DNA of 41,331 nucleotides from Ignavibacteria bacterium (lineage in GTDB: Bacteria; Bacteroidota; Ignavibacteria; Kapaibacteriales; UBA2268): positions 1 through 41,331 of the forward strand of contig JAERMQ010000031.1 of NCBI GenBank assembly GCA_016844745.1, given 5' to 3'. Each line of letters starts with the position of its first letter. Position 1 is the first letter of the stretch. Under the pieces are notes generated by a model that saw only the letters and a list, made by a program, of their open reading frames with translations, was not told where the DNA came from and ran no database searches. The translations under genes were made by a program, and so were the position numbers. This document shows, piece by piece, positions 17,083 to 25,408 of the stretch.

Positions 17083-19857
17083 TTACATATTACTGATTAA
17101 CATATTGAAATAATATTGACCGTAAGCGGTAATAACAAAATAATACTGATACAGCCCTATCAAACTCCCGCAAATAGTAGCAAGAAGTACATTGCCTATA
17201 ATATAAACTTTGCCAGCCAGTACATCGAAAACTACTGCCGAACACCGCAGGAAACGGAACCATACCCATAATGTCAATATCAAAAATAAAATTGCCGCTA
17301 CCCAGATTTGGGAAGGCGAAACGACTAAAAGCCTAATTAATACCACAGATAATGGCAGCAATCCCAACATTGGAACTGCCGACCATATTGATATTGTGAA
17401 GGCATCGGCAAAATTTATTCTTGCCCGGATAAAAAATGCAATTACTCTTAAAAATAAAGAAATCATTAAAAATATTAAGATGAATATCACAGAAACAATG
17501 AACATTAACAGCTCCGGCATCCATACTAAATAGTATATATACTCGAGGATATCATTACTTGGTACAAAAAGCTTGAAAAAATAATCGGATAAGAAATTAT
17601 TCCTGTAATAATATAAAATTGTAGATACGAATATACCTATTGTAAATGAAATAACAATACTTAAAATGACGGTTTGCAGTGATGACATTATTCTCTGGTC
17701 CCGCACATCGGCATAAAAATTATACGGACGCAGCAATGAGCGGAAAAGGTATTCCCTGAACCTGCGGAATCGATTCCCCATAAATCCGATAATCAATGCA
17801 AGAAGAATGCCGAAAATGATAAAAATCACAGGTGTTTTTTCATAATAACTACCCGCATTAAGCAGAGGTTCTTTCTCTTCGTTGAACAAAGCCTTGACCA
17901 TAAAGAATGTTAGTCTCTGCTGGCGGTATCTATCGACCATTCCCGAAGGATTAAGGTACATATCCGAATAATTTGTAACCATTGAGGGATTATTTGCCCG
18001 GTAATCGTTATATGTATTAATTATTGCACCGAAAATTCTCGAATCTGAAGAAATTTTATAAAGATTACGAATAAAGTTCGATTGAGCCTCGATGGAAAGC
18101 GGGTCGGAATAACCATTCGAATTATCCGGCTGGATTGTAGTCCCAAATGATAAAAAGACCGGCTTAGTGCTTAAGCTGGCAAGTGAGACAGCAAGGTCGT
18201 TCTTTATCCTGTTTAAATCCCTTACATTTCCTCGCGTAACCAGTCCGACAAAGTCGCAGAAGGAATTATCGAACCGGCTGGAGCCTATGTAACCGATTTT
18301 ATAGATTAAGTTTGATGTTCCGTTTCGGAAATTATCAAAAATGGCGGAAAGAAAACTTTTGCCTTCCTCGGTATATTCTTCGCTGCAATCGCCGATGCCA
18401 TAACCCAGAACACAGGGATGAGTATCATAGTTGAATAAAATCTGCCTGGAATTATTTTTCATCCGGACTTTTATTTCATCCAGATTGAGAATTTGCGAAG
18501 GCACGTTATAAAGGGGAAGCTCAATCATTGCATACAGCCCATATTTATCGCACAGATGCACCAAATACGGATGAGCGCTCGAAAATTTGAATCGAACTGT
18601 ATTAGCGCCCAATGTTTTAAGTGCAACAATATCCTTTTCCATTCTATCAATCGAAAGGGTTTGCTCGGAACCGCCATAATCCTCGATATAAGAACAACCC
18701 TTCAATAAAAACGGCTGATTATTAATCATAATATACTGGATTCCTTCTTCCTGCTTGGTCCTGATTTGACGGAATCCAATATCGGTATGGTAATCATCGA
18801 TGACAACGCCGTTTCTTTTGATTTTAACAACCAAATCATATAAAAACGGGCTGTCGGTAGTCCAGAGCTCAGGTGAATGCACAGTTATAGGCATATCGAC
18901 ATTTACGGTACGCTCGGATTCGATGTCGATTTGCCGGGTTGTGGCAGCAGCAACGGGTTCGCCGGTTTTTTTATTAATGCTTGTTTCAATTGTAATGACA
19001 GCTCTAGAAAGAGCTTTTGCTTTTCCTGAATCGATTTGCTGCCCGGGTAATCCGGAGCGCTCTATACCGCCCGAGCATATATTAACCGTTGTTTTTAACT
19101 CACAAACTGAAAGATTATTCGAAAGATTCATTTTATGCTTAACGGCATTAATCCAAATACTTGGTGTACCGACGAGCAGAATATCGCGAATAATCCCGGT
19201 TAGTACTTTTTTTCCGTTCGGAATCTGGTTTTTAATTTGACCGGCTGCATAAGTAGCAGGGGAAACGATTAATTTAATATTATTAACTTCCGATGAAATC
19301 ATTTGTTGGGGGATTCGAACCGAAAGCGGGGTCATACCGCCAAAGTAACTTCCAATATAACGTTCATTAATAAAAACCCTCACCTGGTCGTCGACTCCAA
19401 GGAAATATAAATGCCATGTATAGCTGCCTATATATTTCTTTTCTATTTTAATAGTTGTTTTGTAGGTAACATCCCGCTCCTGTTCTTCTCCAAATGGTAA
19501 AGTAACCTGCTCCCAATCGATATCATTTATTGTGCGTTCCCATTTCCCGGATAAATTCTGAACGAATCTTTGGTCGGATGGGACAAGAATCCTGAGTTGT
19601 TCTTTTGTCAGCATAGGTGTACCGGCAAATGCCGGTTGAATTGCTGCGATTGATAAGATTAATGAAGTTATGGAAAAGAATAGAAGGAATATTAAATTTT
19701 TTGAAATTAATTCAGCGAAGTTAATATTTTGATTTAATTTTGAGCTATGGTCAATCAACGGAACAAAGGATGAACTCTTATTACTATCTCCATACTGACA
19801 TTCAATTGAATAAAATTTACCACAATCCATTGAAATTAAATCTTTTATTTTCGCCAT
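17083..19857 (-). CDS. GH2-like membrane protein lacking both catalytic glutamates (probable pseudoenzyme)
   Basis: A 924-residue protein. Residues 1-50 are polar, 53-78 form a hydrophobic segment ending AFA (late signal peptide or anchor), about 95-235 a GH2 sugar-binding jelly-roll (WHLYFLGVDDQVRVFINERY), about 236-370 an Ig-like domain, and about 371-660 a GH2 TIM barrel (FLLKGCSYIEDYG, LKTLGANTVRF, HPCVLGYGIGDC). Six hydrophobic segments follow (about 676-695, 726-748, 783-805, 822-845, 852-872, 886-908). In GH2 enzymes the acid/base Glu follows HPSVxxWSxxNE; here that position is Cys491. The nucleophile Glu in KPxxxSEYG corresponds to Ser570 (KPVFLSFG). Both replacements suggest loss of hydrolysis. 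A GGAG ribosome binding site supports the start. It heads the purC-rodA-pdxA run. Confidence 0.7.
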   Translation of the reverse strand: MAKIKDLISMDCGKFYSIECQYGDSNKSSSFVPLIDHSSKLNQNINFAELISKNLIFLLFFSITSLILSIAAIQPAFAGTPMLTKEQLRILVPSDQRFVQNLSGKWERTINDIDWEQVTLPFGEEQERDVTYKTTIKIEKKYIGSYTWHLYFLGVDDQVRVFINERYIGSYFGGMTPLSVRIPQQMISSEVNNIKLIVSPATYAAGQIKNQIPNGKKVLTGIIRDILLVGTPSIWINAVKHKMNLSNNLSVCELKTTVNICSGGIERSGLPGQQIDSGKAKALSRAVITIETSINKKTGEPVAAATTRQIDIESERTVNVDMPITVHSPELWTTDSPFLYDLVVKIKRNGVVIDDYHTDIGFRQIRTKQEEGIQYIMINNQPFLLKGCSYIEDYGGSEQTLSIDRMEKDIVALKTLGANTVRFKFSSAHPYLVHLCDKYGLYAMIELPLYNVPSQILNLDEIKVRMKNNSRQILFNYDTHPCVLGYGIGDCSEEYTEEGKSFLSAIFDNFRNGTSNLIYKIGYIGSSRFDNSFCDFVGLVTRGNVRDLNRIKNDLAVSLASLSTKPVFLSFGTTIQPDNSNGYSDPLSIEAQSNFIRNLYKISSDSRIFGAIINTYNDYRANNPSMVTNYSDMYLNPSGMVDRYRQQRLTFFMVKALFNEEKEPLLNAGSYYEKTPVIFIIFGILLALIIGFMGNRFRRFREYLFRSLLRPYNFYADVRDQRIMSSLQTVILSIVISFTIGIFVSTILYYYRNNFLSDYFFKLFVPSNDILEYIYYLVWMPELLMFIVSVIFILIFLMISLFLRVIAFFIRARINFADAFTISIWSAVPMLGLLPLSVVLIRLLVVSPSQIWVAAILFLILTLWVWFRFLRCSAVVFDVLAGKVYIIGNVLLATICGSLIGLYQYYFVITAYGQYYFNMLISNM

Positions 19858-19948
19858 TTAAAAACTCCGGAAATTTATGTTTTTATTTAAATATTGAAAT
19901 TAATAATTTTTGTCCTTAAATAGAATCTTTTTTTATGCCAAGAAAAAT

Positions 19949-20018
19949 GTCATTCTGAACGAAGTGAAGAATCCATTCCCAATGCTGATTCCGGATTCTT
20001 CACTTCGTTCAGAATGAC
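19949..20018. repeat. GTCATTCTGA-family palindrome inside a coding end
   Basis: The left arm GTCATTCTGAACGAAGTGAA, then GAATCCA, and the right arm GGATTCTTCACTTCGTTCAG, then AATGAC, are inverted complements with a short centre. Read on the minus strand in the frame of the upstream gene, the element encodes residues 714-736 of the two-domain oxidoreductase and its stop codon. Confidence 0.88.
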
Positions 20019-22160
20019 ATTCTTCTTTAAATATACCGGATTGCCGCTTTGCAAAGATTCGATTACAGCAAAAGTAGTCAAAGTAGCAGCTTTTATTTCA
20101 TTATATGGAATTGGCATCAGTCCACCTGATTTAATAGCATCCAACATAGCCTTTACTTCTTCGCGATGCCCTTTCTTTCCGTCAAACTTCAGCTTTTTCA
20201 TTTTCCCAGCCGAAAAAAGTTCGACTGTTGTGAAGTTATCCATTATGGCTGTTTTCCTGCCGCAAAAAACTGAAAAATATTCTTTAGGCAAGGAAGAATC
20301 ACCATTTGCCAGGTATTCAATATTACCTGCTGAACCATTTGAAAATTTAATCATTATAATAACATTATCCCTATTGACGGCTTCGCGGTTTTCACCGGAA
20401 AGCTGCTCTGCATAAACCTTAATTGGCAATTCACCGGTTAAGTAAATCATACAATCAACGAAATGGCATACTTCGCCGATAATTCTTCCGCCTTGCCCGG
20501 GAAAATTGAGCCAGTGATTCTTCGGTATAAATCCCGCATTTACCCTGTAAGACATAGCCATTGGTTCGGAATATCCATTGAAGAATTTTTTTATTGCACG
20601 GAATGAATCCGAAAAACGGCGGTTGAATCCTACCATAACCTGTCCATTATGAGCGTTAACAGCAGCATCGATTGCTTCTAATTGTTCACGATTAATGGCA
20701 AACGGTTTCTCGACGAAAACGGGTTTCCCTGCTTCAATTGATTTTATTACATAATGCGAGTGACTGTCATGCTTCGAGGCGCAGAAAATCAGGTTAGCAG
20801 CACTTTTTTCAATTATTTCATCCGAATCGGTCGAGAATGTCGAAAATCCGAATTTCGAAGCTACTGATTTGGCATTTGCGGGAGTAGCTGTTGAGACTGA
20901 TGTTAGCTCGCATCCTGATTCCTTCAGAGTGGGAAGTAAATAGAATTGAGCAAAGTTACCTGCTCCGACAAATCCAATTTTGATGTCATTATGAACCTTA
21001 GCAGCCTTTGTATTTATAACTGATTTGACTTGAGAAACAGCGTTCTCACCATATTTCAGGAGTATGCCTAAATAATGTTCTTTAACTTTTCCGGTAATTA
21101 AATCATAAGCATCGGTTGCTTTCTCAACATCGAAAATATGGGTTGTCAAGGCTTTAACATCAATTTTTTTACCGGCAAGCAAGTCAACAAATGCCTGCAT
21201 ATTCCGGTTTTCCGACCAACGTACATATCCTACCGGGTAATCGAAACCAAGCTCTTCATATTGAAGGTCGTATCTTCCAGGTCCATAACTGCATGAAATT
21301 TTCAATTCCAATTCTTTTTCGTAAAAGGGGCTTCTCGGCACATTCATTCCAACAGCCCCGACAACAATTACCTTTCCCTTCTTGCGGGCAATTTTCAAGG
21401 CTAATTCCAGCGGTTGATTCGATTCGGTGCCTGCTGTGAGTATTACAGAATCGCAGCCGATACCGCGTGTGAAGGATAAAATATTATTGATGGAATCACT
21501 ATTACTTGGGTAGCATTGTTCGCAGCCTGATACTATTGCTTGCTCGAAAAGAGCCGTATTTATATCTAATCCTACAACACGGCAACCTGATGCTTTGAGC
21601 AGTTGAACCGTAATTTGTCCGATTAATCCCAGACCGATAACCGCTACTGTTTCTCCTAACCGGACATCAGCCTGGCGCACGCCTTGCAATGCAATGATTC
21701 CTAAAGTAGTAAAAGCGGCATCCTCGAGCGTTACAATTTCAGGTATTTTTATTGCTAAATTTTTCGGTATGGAAATAATTCCGGAATGAGTTGCTAATCC
21801 TGCTCCTGCGCATGCAACGCGGTCGCCCGGAGCAAATTCATCGCAGGTGGATTCAATAACGGTTCCGCTGGCGCTATAACCAAGTTGTTTGTATGATTCG
21901 AGTTTGGTTTGTACTTTATTTATTGTAGATGCTAAACCTTCTTTTTTCAAATTATTCAATACGGTTCTTACCTGTTCGGGTTGCTTGCGTGCGCGCTCCA
22001 GAAGCGAAGATTGAGAATTTTCCACTGATGTTTTTTCGGTACCTGCACTAATTAGAGAGTAAGCAGTGCGGACTAAAATTCCATTACTATGGCAGTTCGG
22101 TGCAGGTAGTTCCTCGACCGATATTTCCCCGCTTCTCTGATGTTGAATAACCTGAAGCAT
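19950..22160 (-). CDS. Two-domain oxidoreductase: zinc-type MDR dehydrogenase fused to Gfo/Idh/MocA
   Basis: A 736-residue fusion. Residues about 1-370 are a medium-chain dehydrogenase/reductase with the Rossmann motif GLGLIG at 176-181. Residues about 392-710 are a Gfo/Idh/MocA oxidoreductase with GFVGAGNFAQ at 396-405 and VEKPF at 483-487. This fusion class often lies in sugar or cell-surface clusters; the substrate is unknown. The reading frame is open back to 22502, but the ATG at 22160 (MLQVIQHQRSGEISVEELPA) fits the family start, and the upstream part is the shadow of secG. The last 24 residues (from Asn713; NVILNEVKNPESALGMD…) are encoded by a palindromic repeat, so the ancestral end was probably near YLKK. 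The usual paired secretion-cluster genes are absent. Confidence 0.88.
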   Translation of the reverse strand: MLQVIQHQRSGEISVEELPAPNCHSNGILVRTAYSLISAGTEKTSVENSQSSLLERARKQPEQVRTVLNNLKKEGLASTINKVQTKLESYKQLGYSASGTVIESTCDEFAPGDRVACAGAGLATHSGIISIPKNLAIKIPEIVTLEDAAFTTLGIIALQGVRQADVRLGETVAVIGLGLIGQITVQLLKASGCRVVGLDINTALFEQAIVSGCEQCYPSNSDSINNILSFTRGIGCDSVILTAGTESNQPLELALKIARKKGKVIVVGAVGMNVPRSPFYEKELELKISCSYGPGRYDLQYEELGFDYPVGYVRWSENRNMQAFVDLLAGKKIDVKALTTHIFDVEKATDAYDLITGKVKEHYLGILLKYGENAVSQVKSVINTKAAKVHNDIKIGFVGAGNFAQFYLLPTLKESGCELTSVSTATPANAKSVASKFGFSTFSTDSDEIIEKSAANLIFCASKHDSHSHYVIKSIEAGKPVFVEKPFAINREQLEAIDAAVNAHNGQVMVGFNRRFSDSFRAIKKFFNGYSEPMAMSYRVNAGFIPKNHWLNFPGQGGRIIGEVCHFVDCMIYLTGELPIKVYAEQLSGENREAVNRDNVIIMIKFSNGSAGNIEYLANGDSSLPKEYFSVFCGRKTAIMDNFTTVELFSAGKMKKLKFDGKKGHREEVKAMLDAIKSGGLMPIPYNEIKAATLTTFAVIESLQSGNPVYLKKNVILNEVKNPESALGMDSSLRSE

Positions 22161-22247
22161 TATTTTGTTATTTTTAATTATAAAATAAAATACTAAATTA
22201 TGATTTTTTAACCAGAGTTCAATCAAGTCCGGCATATCAAAACAAAA

Positions 22248-22275
22248 AAAGCCGTCTTTTGCAGAAAACGGCTTT
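22248..22275 (-). terminator. Rho-independent terminator of secG
   Basis: On the minus strand, AAAGCCGTTTTCTGC is followed by AAAAGACGGCTTT and a run of T with TTTTGTTTTG. The stem AAAGCCGT/ACGGCTTT closes a short loop. It lies just after the secG stop and before the start of the oxidoreductase gene, separating the two transcripts. Confidence 0.85.
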
Positions 22276-22293
22276 CTTAGTAAGAAATTCCAA

Positions 22294-22674
22294 TTATTTC
22301 TTTTGCTGCGGTTGACCGCCCTGAGGCTGCTGACCTTTCTGTTGCGTCTTTGGCGAGGCTTTCGGTGCTGGCATATTAGGTGTGGCTGGGGTAGCAGGCA
22401 ATTCAATGCCTTCGGTAACAGGACGGGCGCTATCCTGAATCTTGCCCACAAAAGCAAGATTAGCAACCAGACTAAGGAACATAATACCGGCAGCAAAGCC
22501 AATAGTGAGTTTAGTTAAAAAGTCGGCTGCTTTGCGAGTGCCTAATATTGAGCTGAATTGGCTTGTAAGACCGCCAAAACTCGATGAAATGTCACCTTTA
22601 CCAGGTTGAAGTAGAACCAGCAAAACCAATAGTACGGATGCTATCAGCAATAATATGTAAGTTAATGTTAACAT
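22294..22674 (-). CDS. secG: Preprotein translocase subunit SecG
   Basis: A 126-residue inner-membrane protein. Two transmembrane helices (about 2-21 and 54-74) flank the conserved cytoplasmic loop LLQPGKGDISSSFGG, followed by the TRKAADFLTKLT segment typical of SecG. The C-terminal extension is rich in Pro, Gln and Lys. SecG assists the SecYEG channel in exporting signal-peptide proteins, which here include the T9SS cargo. A TTG start six bases upstream is possible; the ATG at 22674 is preferred. It is divergent from the lptF/G gene, and its end carries a clear terminator. Confidence 0.95.
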   Translation of the reverse strand: MLTLTYILLLIASVLLVLLVLLQPGKGDISSSFGGLTSQFSSILGTRKAADFLTKLTIGFAAGIMFLSLVANLAFVGKIQDSARPVTEGIELPATPATPNMPAPKASPKTQQKGQQPQGGQPQQKK

Positions 22675-22763
22675 AATCAAATTCCAAATTTAAATTTCAA
22701 ATTATTCGAACTTTAAAATTACGAAATTATTATTATCTTTGCAAATAATTTTATTATGATAAA

Positions 22764-24437
22764 ATGAAAGTATTCTTAAATCTTGTTGACCGTTACATTC
22801 TAAGGCTTCATTTGCCGCCTTTCCTTTTCGGATTTATTACGGTAATATTCCTGTTCCTGCTTCAATTTATCATCAGGTATATAGACGAATTAGTCGGCAA
22901 AGGATTATCGGAATGGATTATTATTCAACTTATTTTCCTTAATATAGCCTGGATGGTAGTACTTGCGGCGCCAATGGGCGCTCTGTTTTCCTCTCTGTTA
23001 TCATTCGGCTCTATGTCCGCTTCGCATGAAATTACAATTGTTAAAGCAAGCGGCGGAAGCCTTTTGCGTATGATGATGCCGGTTATTATTGCCGGATTCG
23101 CATTATCATATTTCCTGTTCTGGTTCAATGATGCGGTATTGCCCGATTCTAATTACAAAGTGAAGGACTTGATGAATGATATCCGCCGGAAAAAGCCGAC
23201 TTTTAATCTCGAATCGGGAATATTTTCAACTGAACTGGAAGGATATACGATTCTTGCAAGGCAGGTAGATTCGCTTTCCGGATTGCTTCGGGGAGTTACG
23301 ATTTACGATAACACAAAATCCCCGAACCTGAATATCATTTCTTCCGACACAGGAAAAGTCGAGTTCTCGAGCGATATGTCGAAGTTAGTTATGACGCTGT
23401 TCAACGGCGAAATCATTCAAATGCCGGCAATGAATTCAATTTCCTATCGAAAAGTATTATTTAATAAATATCAGGCAAAGATTAATGCATCGGGATTCGC
23501 CTTCGAAAGAAGCAGCGGCGGTATGAGTTCCCGAGGCGACCGTGAGCTTTGCATAAAGGATATGCAGTTAATCGTTACGGAAGCCATGAAAAATGCTGCT
23601 GAATTGGACGGCAGGATAAATAATGAAATCAAAAGAAATTTTGAATCCCTGTTTTCATTCGATAATTCGTCTGTTGCTCCGCAAGTCAATCCGAGGTTCG
23701 ATGAAAACAGCCAAAATACTACGAATTTATTAAAAAAGGATACTGTTAATAAGATTAAAAAAAGAAATCTCAAACCAAGACAAGATAAAGCAAAATCAAT
23801 TGTTAATGCCGACCCGGAAGATTTTCATTTCAAAAGAAAAGTAAAGCCAAAGAAACAAAAACCTGATATAAAGCAAATAATGATAGCAGATTCAATCGCA
23901 GTTGCTAAGCGTCAGATGGCAATGAAGATGGGAAAAAATCCTGAAATAAATCCTCCGGAGCATACCGGACAGTTTAAACCACCGGAAAAAGCTATCGATA
24001 CCTTCACAGCCAAGAGTCATGCGCTTAAAAGAATTACTTTTTTATATTCATCAATTTCATCGGATATATACCGGCAGCATGATTATAAATTGCATGCCGA
24101 CCAATACAGGGTAGAAATTTATAAAAAATATGCGATTCCTTTTGCATGCCTGATTTTTATTTTAGTCGGCTGTCCATTGGGAATACTGACTAAGGGTGGC
24201 AATTTCGGGCTTAGCGCTGCAATTAGCCTGGCGTTCTATATATTTTACTGGGCTTGCCTGATTGGAGGCGAGAAGCTTGCCGACAGGGGATATATAACGC
24301 CATTCGTTGCTATGTGGGGTGGGAATTTCATAGTCGGGGTTATGGGAATTATATTATCTATCAAAGTGAGCAATGAATCATTCCGGCTGCCTTTTTTGAA
24401 TAGGATACGGAAATTGAGAAGTAAGAAAAATTGGTGA
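22764..24437 (+). CDS. LptF/LptG family permease (lipopolysaccharide export)
   Basis: A 557-residue YjgP/YjgQ-family protein. The N-terminal half has three membrane segments (VDRYILRLHLPPFLFGFITV at the start, then about 47-70 and 95-115). A periplasmic beta-jellyroll follows (NLESGIFSTELEGYTILARQ onward). A long charged, Lys/Pro-rich insert occupies about 300-420, and three more membrane segments end the protein (AIPFACLIFILVGCPLG onward). LptF and LptG form the inner-membrane half of the Lpt bridge with LptB, moving LPS to LptC. One sequence alone does not tell F from G. The insert makes it longer than the usual 350-480. The stop is immediately followed by a direct-repeat element. Confidence 0.92.
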   Translation: MKVFLNLVDRYILRLHLPPFLFGFITVIFLFLLQFIIRYIDELVGKGLSEWIIIQLIFLNIAWMVVLAAPMGALFSSLLSFGSMSASHEITIVKASGGSLLRMMMPVIIAGFALSYFLFWFNDAVLPDSNYKVKDLMNDIRRKKPTFNLESGIFSTELEGYTILARQVDSLSGLLRGVTIYDNTKSPNLNIISSDTGKVEFSSDMSKLVMTLFNGEIIQMPAMNSISYRKVLFNKYQAKINASGFAFERSSGGMSSRGDRELCIKDMQLIVTEAMKNAAELDGRINNEIKRNFESLFSFDNSSVAPQVNPRFDENSQNTTNLLKKDTVNKIKKRNLKPRQDKAKSIVNADPEDFHFKRKVKPKKQKPDIKQIMIADSIAVAKRQMAMKMGKNPEINPPEHTGQFKPPEKAIDTFTAKSHALKRITFLYSSISSDIYRQHDYKLHADQYRVEIYKKYAIPFACLIFILVGCPLGILTKGGNFGLSAAISLAFYIFYWACLIGGEKLADRGYITPFVAMWGGNFIVGVMGIILSIKVSNESFRLPFLNRIRKLRSKKNW

Positions 24438-24531
24438 AAAATGTCTGAACCACTGATTAGACGGAAAATGTCTGAACCACTGATTAAAGGATTACACTGA
24501 TTTTTTAATCCGTGAAATCCGGTAATCCTTT
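24438..24531. repeat. Direct plus inverted repeat upstream of toxin-antitoxin pair
   Basis: Two identical 22-base copies start at 24438 and 24465 (AAAATGTCTGAACCACTGAT, then TA; period 27). They are followed by the inverted pair AAAGGATTAC (24486-24495) and GTAATCCTTT (24522-24531). The first copy begins directly after the lptF/G stop codon. A related sequence in opposite orientation lies at 25301-25332, so the toxin-antitoxin pair is bracketed. Confidence 0.8.
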
Positions 24532-24583
24532 AAATTTGTGATTTAGAAAATAGTTAAATAACTTAGTCAATGAAGTAATTAAT

Positions 24584-24997
24584 ATGAAATATCAAATAGT
24601 TATCGATACTAATGTAATTGTAACGTCCATGTTATCTAAAAAAGGAGCATCTTATAAATTAGTTGGGATATTTGATAAGGCTGAAAAATTTGACATTAAT
24701 ATTACTGTTCCATTATTTTTTGAATATGAATATGCCTTAAAGAAGCAAAATATAAATTATTTAAAAATTGAGAAAATTTTAGGCTATTTAGCCAAACATG
24801 CTAATCAAATTGACGTTCATTATTTATGGCGACCGTACTTACCGGATACTAAAGATGATTGCGTTCTTGAGGCTGCAATTAACAGTAGTAGTCAATTTAT
24901 TATTACATACAATAAAAAAGACTTTAAAAACGTTTTTCAATTAGGGATTAAAATTGTTAATCCAAAAGAGTTTTTAGAAATTATCGGAGAAATATGA
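24584..24997 (+). CDS. PIN-domain toxin (VapC-like, PIN_3 type)
   Basis: A 137-residue protein with the PIN ribonuclease fold. Acidic residues are in place: Asp8 (IVIDTNVIV), Glu47 (LFFEYEYAL), Asp91/Asp92 (LPDTKDDCVLEAA) and Asp113 (TYNKKDFKN). Such toxins cut RNA using Mg2+ and are held inactive by a bound antitoxin. The next gene overlaps by 4 bp (ATGA), the standard layout of a toxin-antitoxin operon, although here the toxin comes first. Codon use and A+T content look higher than in the neighbouring lpt gene, in line with transfer. Confidence 0.88.
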   Translation: MKYQIVIDTNVIVTSMLSKKGASYKLVGIFDKAEKFDINITVPLFFEYEYALKKQNINYLKIEKILGYLAKHANQIDVHYLWRPYLPDTKDDCVLEAAINSSSQFIITYNKKDFKNVFQLGIKIVNPKEFLEIIGEI

Positions 24998-25236
24998 TGA
25001 ATACAATTTCTATTCCTTTAAGTGAAGCAATTTATAGTAAAGTAAAAGAAATTTCAGAAAAAGAAAATATATCAATAGAAAATTTCGCTTCGTCTGCAGT
25101 TACTGAGAAATTAGCGGTTTTTATATCTGCAAAAGATTTTTTTAAGAAAAGGTTACCTGATGTTACAAAAGAGGAATTTGAGCAAATTTTAGCCGAAGTA
25201 CCGGATATTGAACCACCGGAATATGATAAGCTTTAG
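24994..25236 (+). CDS. Antitoxin, ribbon-helix-helix-like, partner of PIN toxin
   Basis: An 80-residue protein. The N-terminus (TISIPLSEAIYSKVKEISEK, then ENISIENFASSAVTEKLA) fits a ribbon-helix-helix DNA-binding domain: a beta strand and two helices. The acidic C-terminus (EEFEQILAEVPDIEPPEYDK) is the likely toxin-wrapping segment. It overlaps the toxin gene by 4 bp, so translation is coupled. It probably represses its own promoter. A Met codon follows the first one directly, so the start could be 24994 or 24997. Confidence 0.82.
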   Translation: MMNTISIPLSEAIYSKVKEISEKENISIENFASSAVTEKLAVFISAKDFFKKRLPDVTKEEFEQILAEVPDIEPPEYDKL

Positions 25237-25238
25237 TT

Positions 25239-25270
25239 ACCTTCCTAAGGCTTCTCTACCTTTGGAAGGT
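25239..25270 (+). terminator. Possible terminator after the antitoxin gene
   Basis: ACCTTCC (25239-25245) pairs with GGAAGGT (25264-25270), with an inner AAGG/CCTT pairing. The hairpin starts 3 bases after the stop and is followed by a modest T-rich stretch (TTATTGTTAAATTT). Confidence 0.45.
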
Positions 25271-25300
25271 TTATTGTTAAATTTCAAAACATTTGAACTA

Positions 25301-25332
25301 TCAATTAATTCTTTAAATCCGTGATTCAGACA
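25301..25332. repeat. Inverted partner of the 24438 repeat
   Basis: The complement of this stretch reads TTGTCTGAATCACGGATTTA, then AAGAATTAATT. It is recognisably related to the ATGTCTGAACCACTGATT / AAAGGATTA sequence at 24438-24495. Together the two bracket the toxin-antitoxin pair in inverted orientation. Confidence 0.6.
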
Positions 25333-25408
25333 ACTATCTATGAAAAAGACATTTCTAAGCAGGGCAAAAGAAAAACCGATATACTTATGGATAAATTATT
25401 AGAATTAA

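Noticed and set aside
18800..19240. Plus-strand open frame of 146 codons
   Set aside because: It is antisense to the GH2-like gene, whose reading frame is clearly coding.
17083..19857. Active beta-galactosidase or beta-glucuronidase
   Set aside because: Both positions for the catalytic glutamates hold other residues in my alignment by eye.
22161..22502. Upstream extension of the two-domain oxidoreductase frame (114 extra residues)
   Set aside because: It lies antisense to the end of secG and its terminator, its composition is unlike a protein domain, and the family start fits the ATG at 22160.
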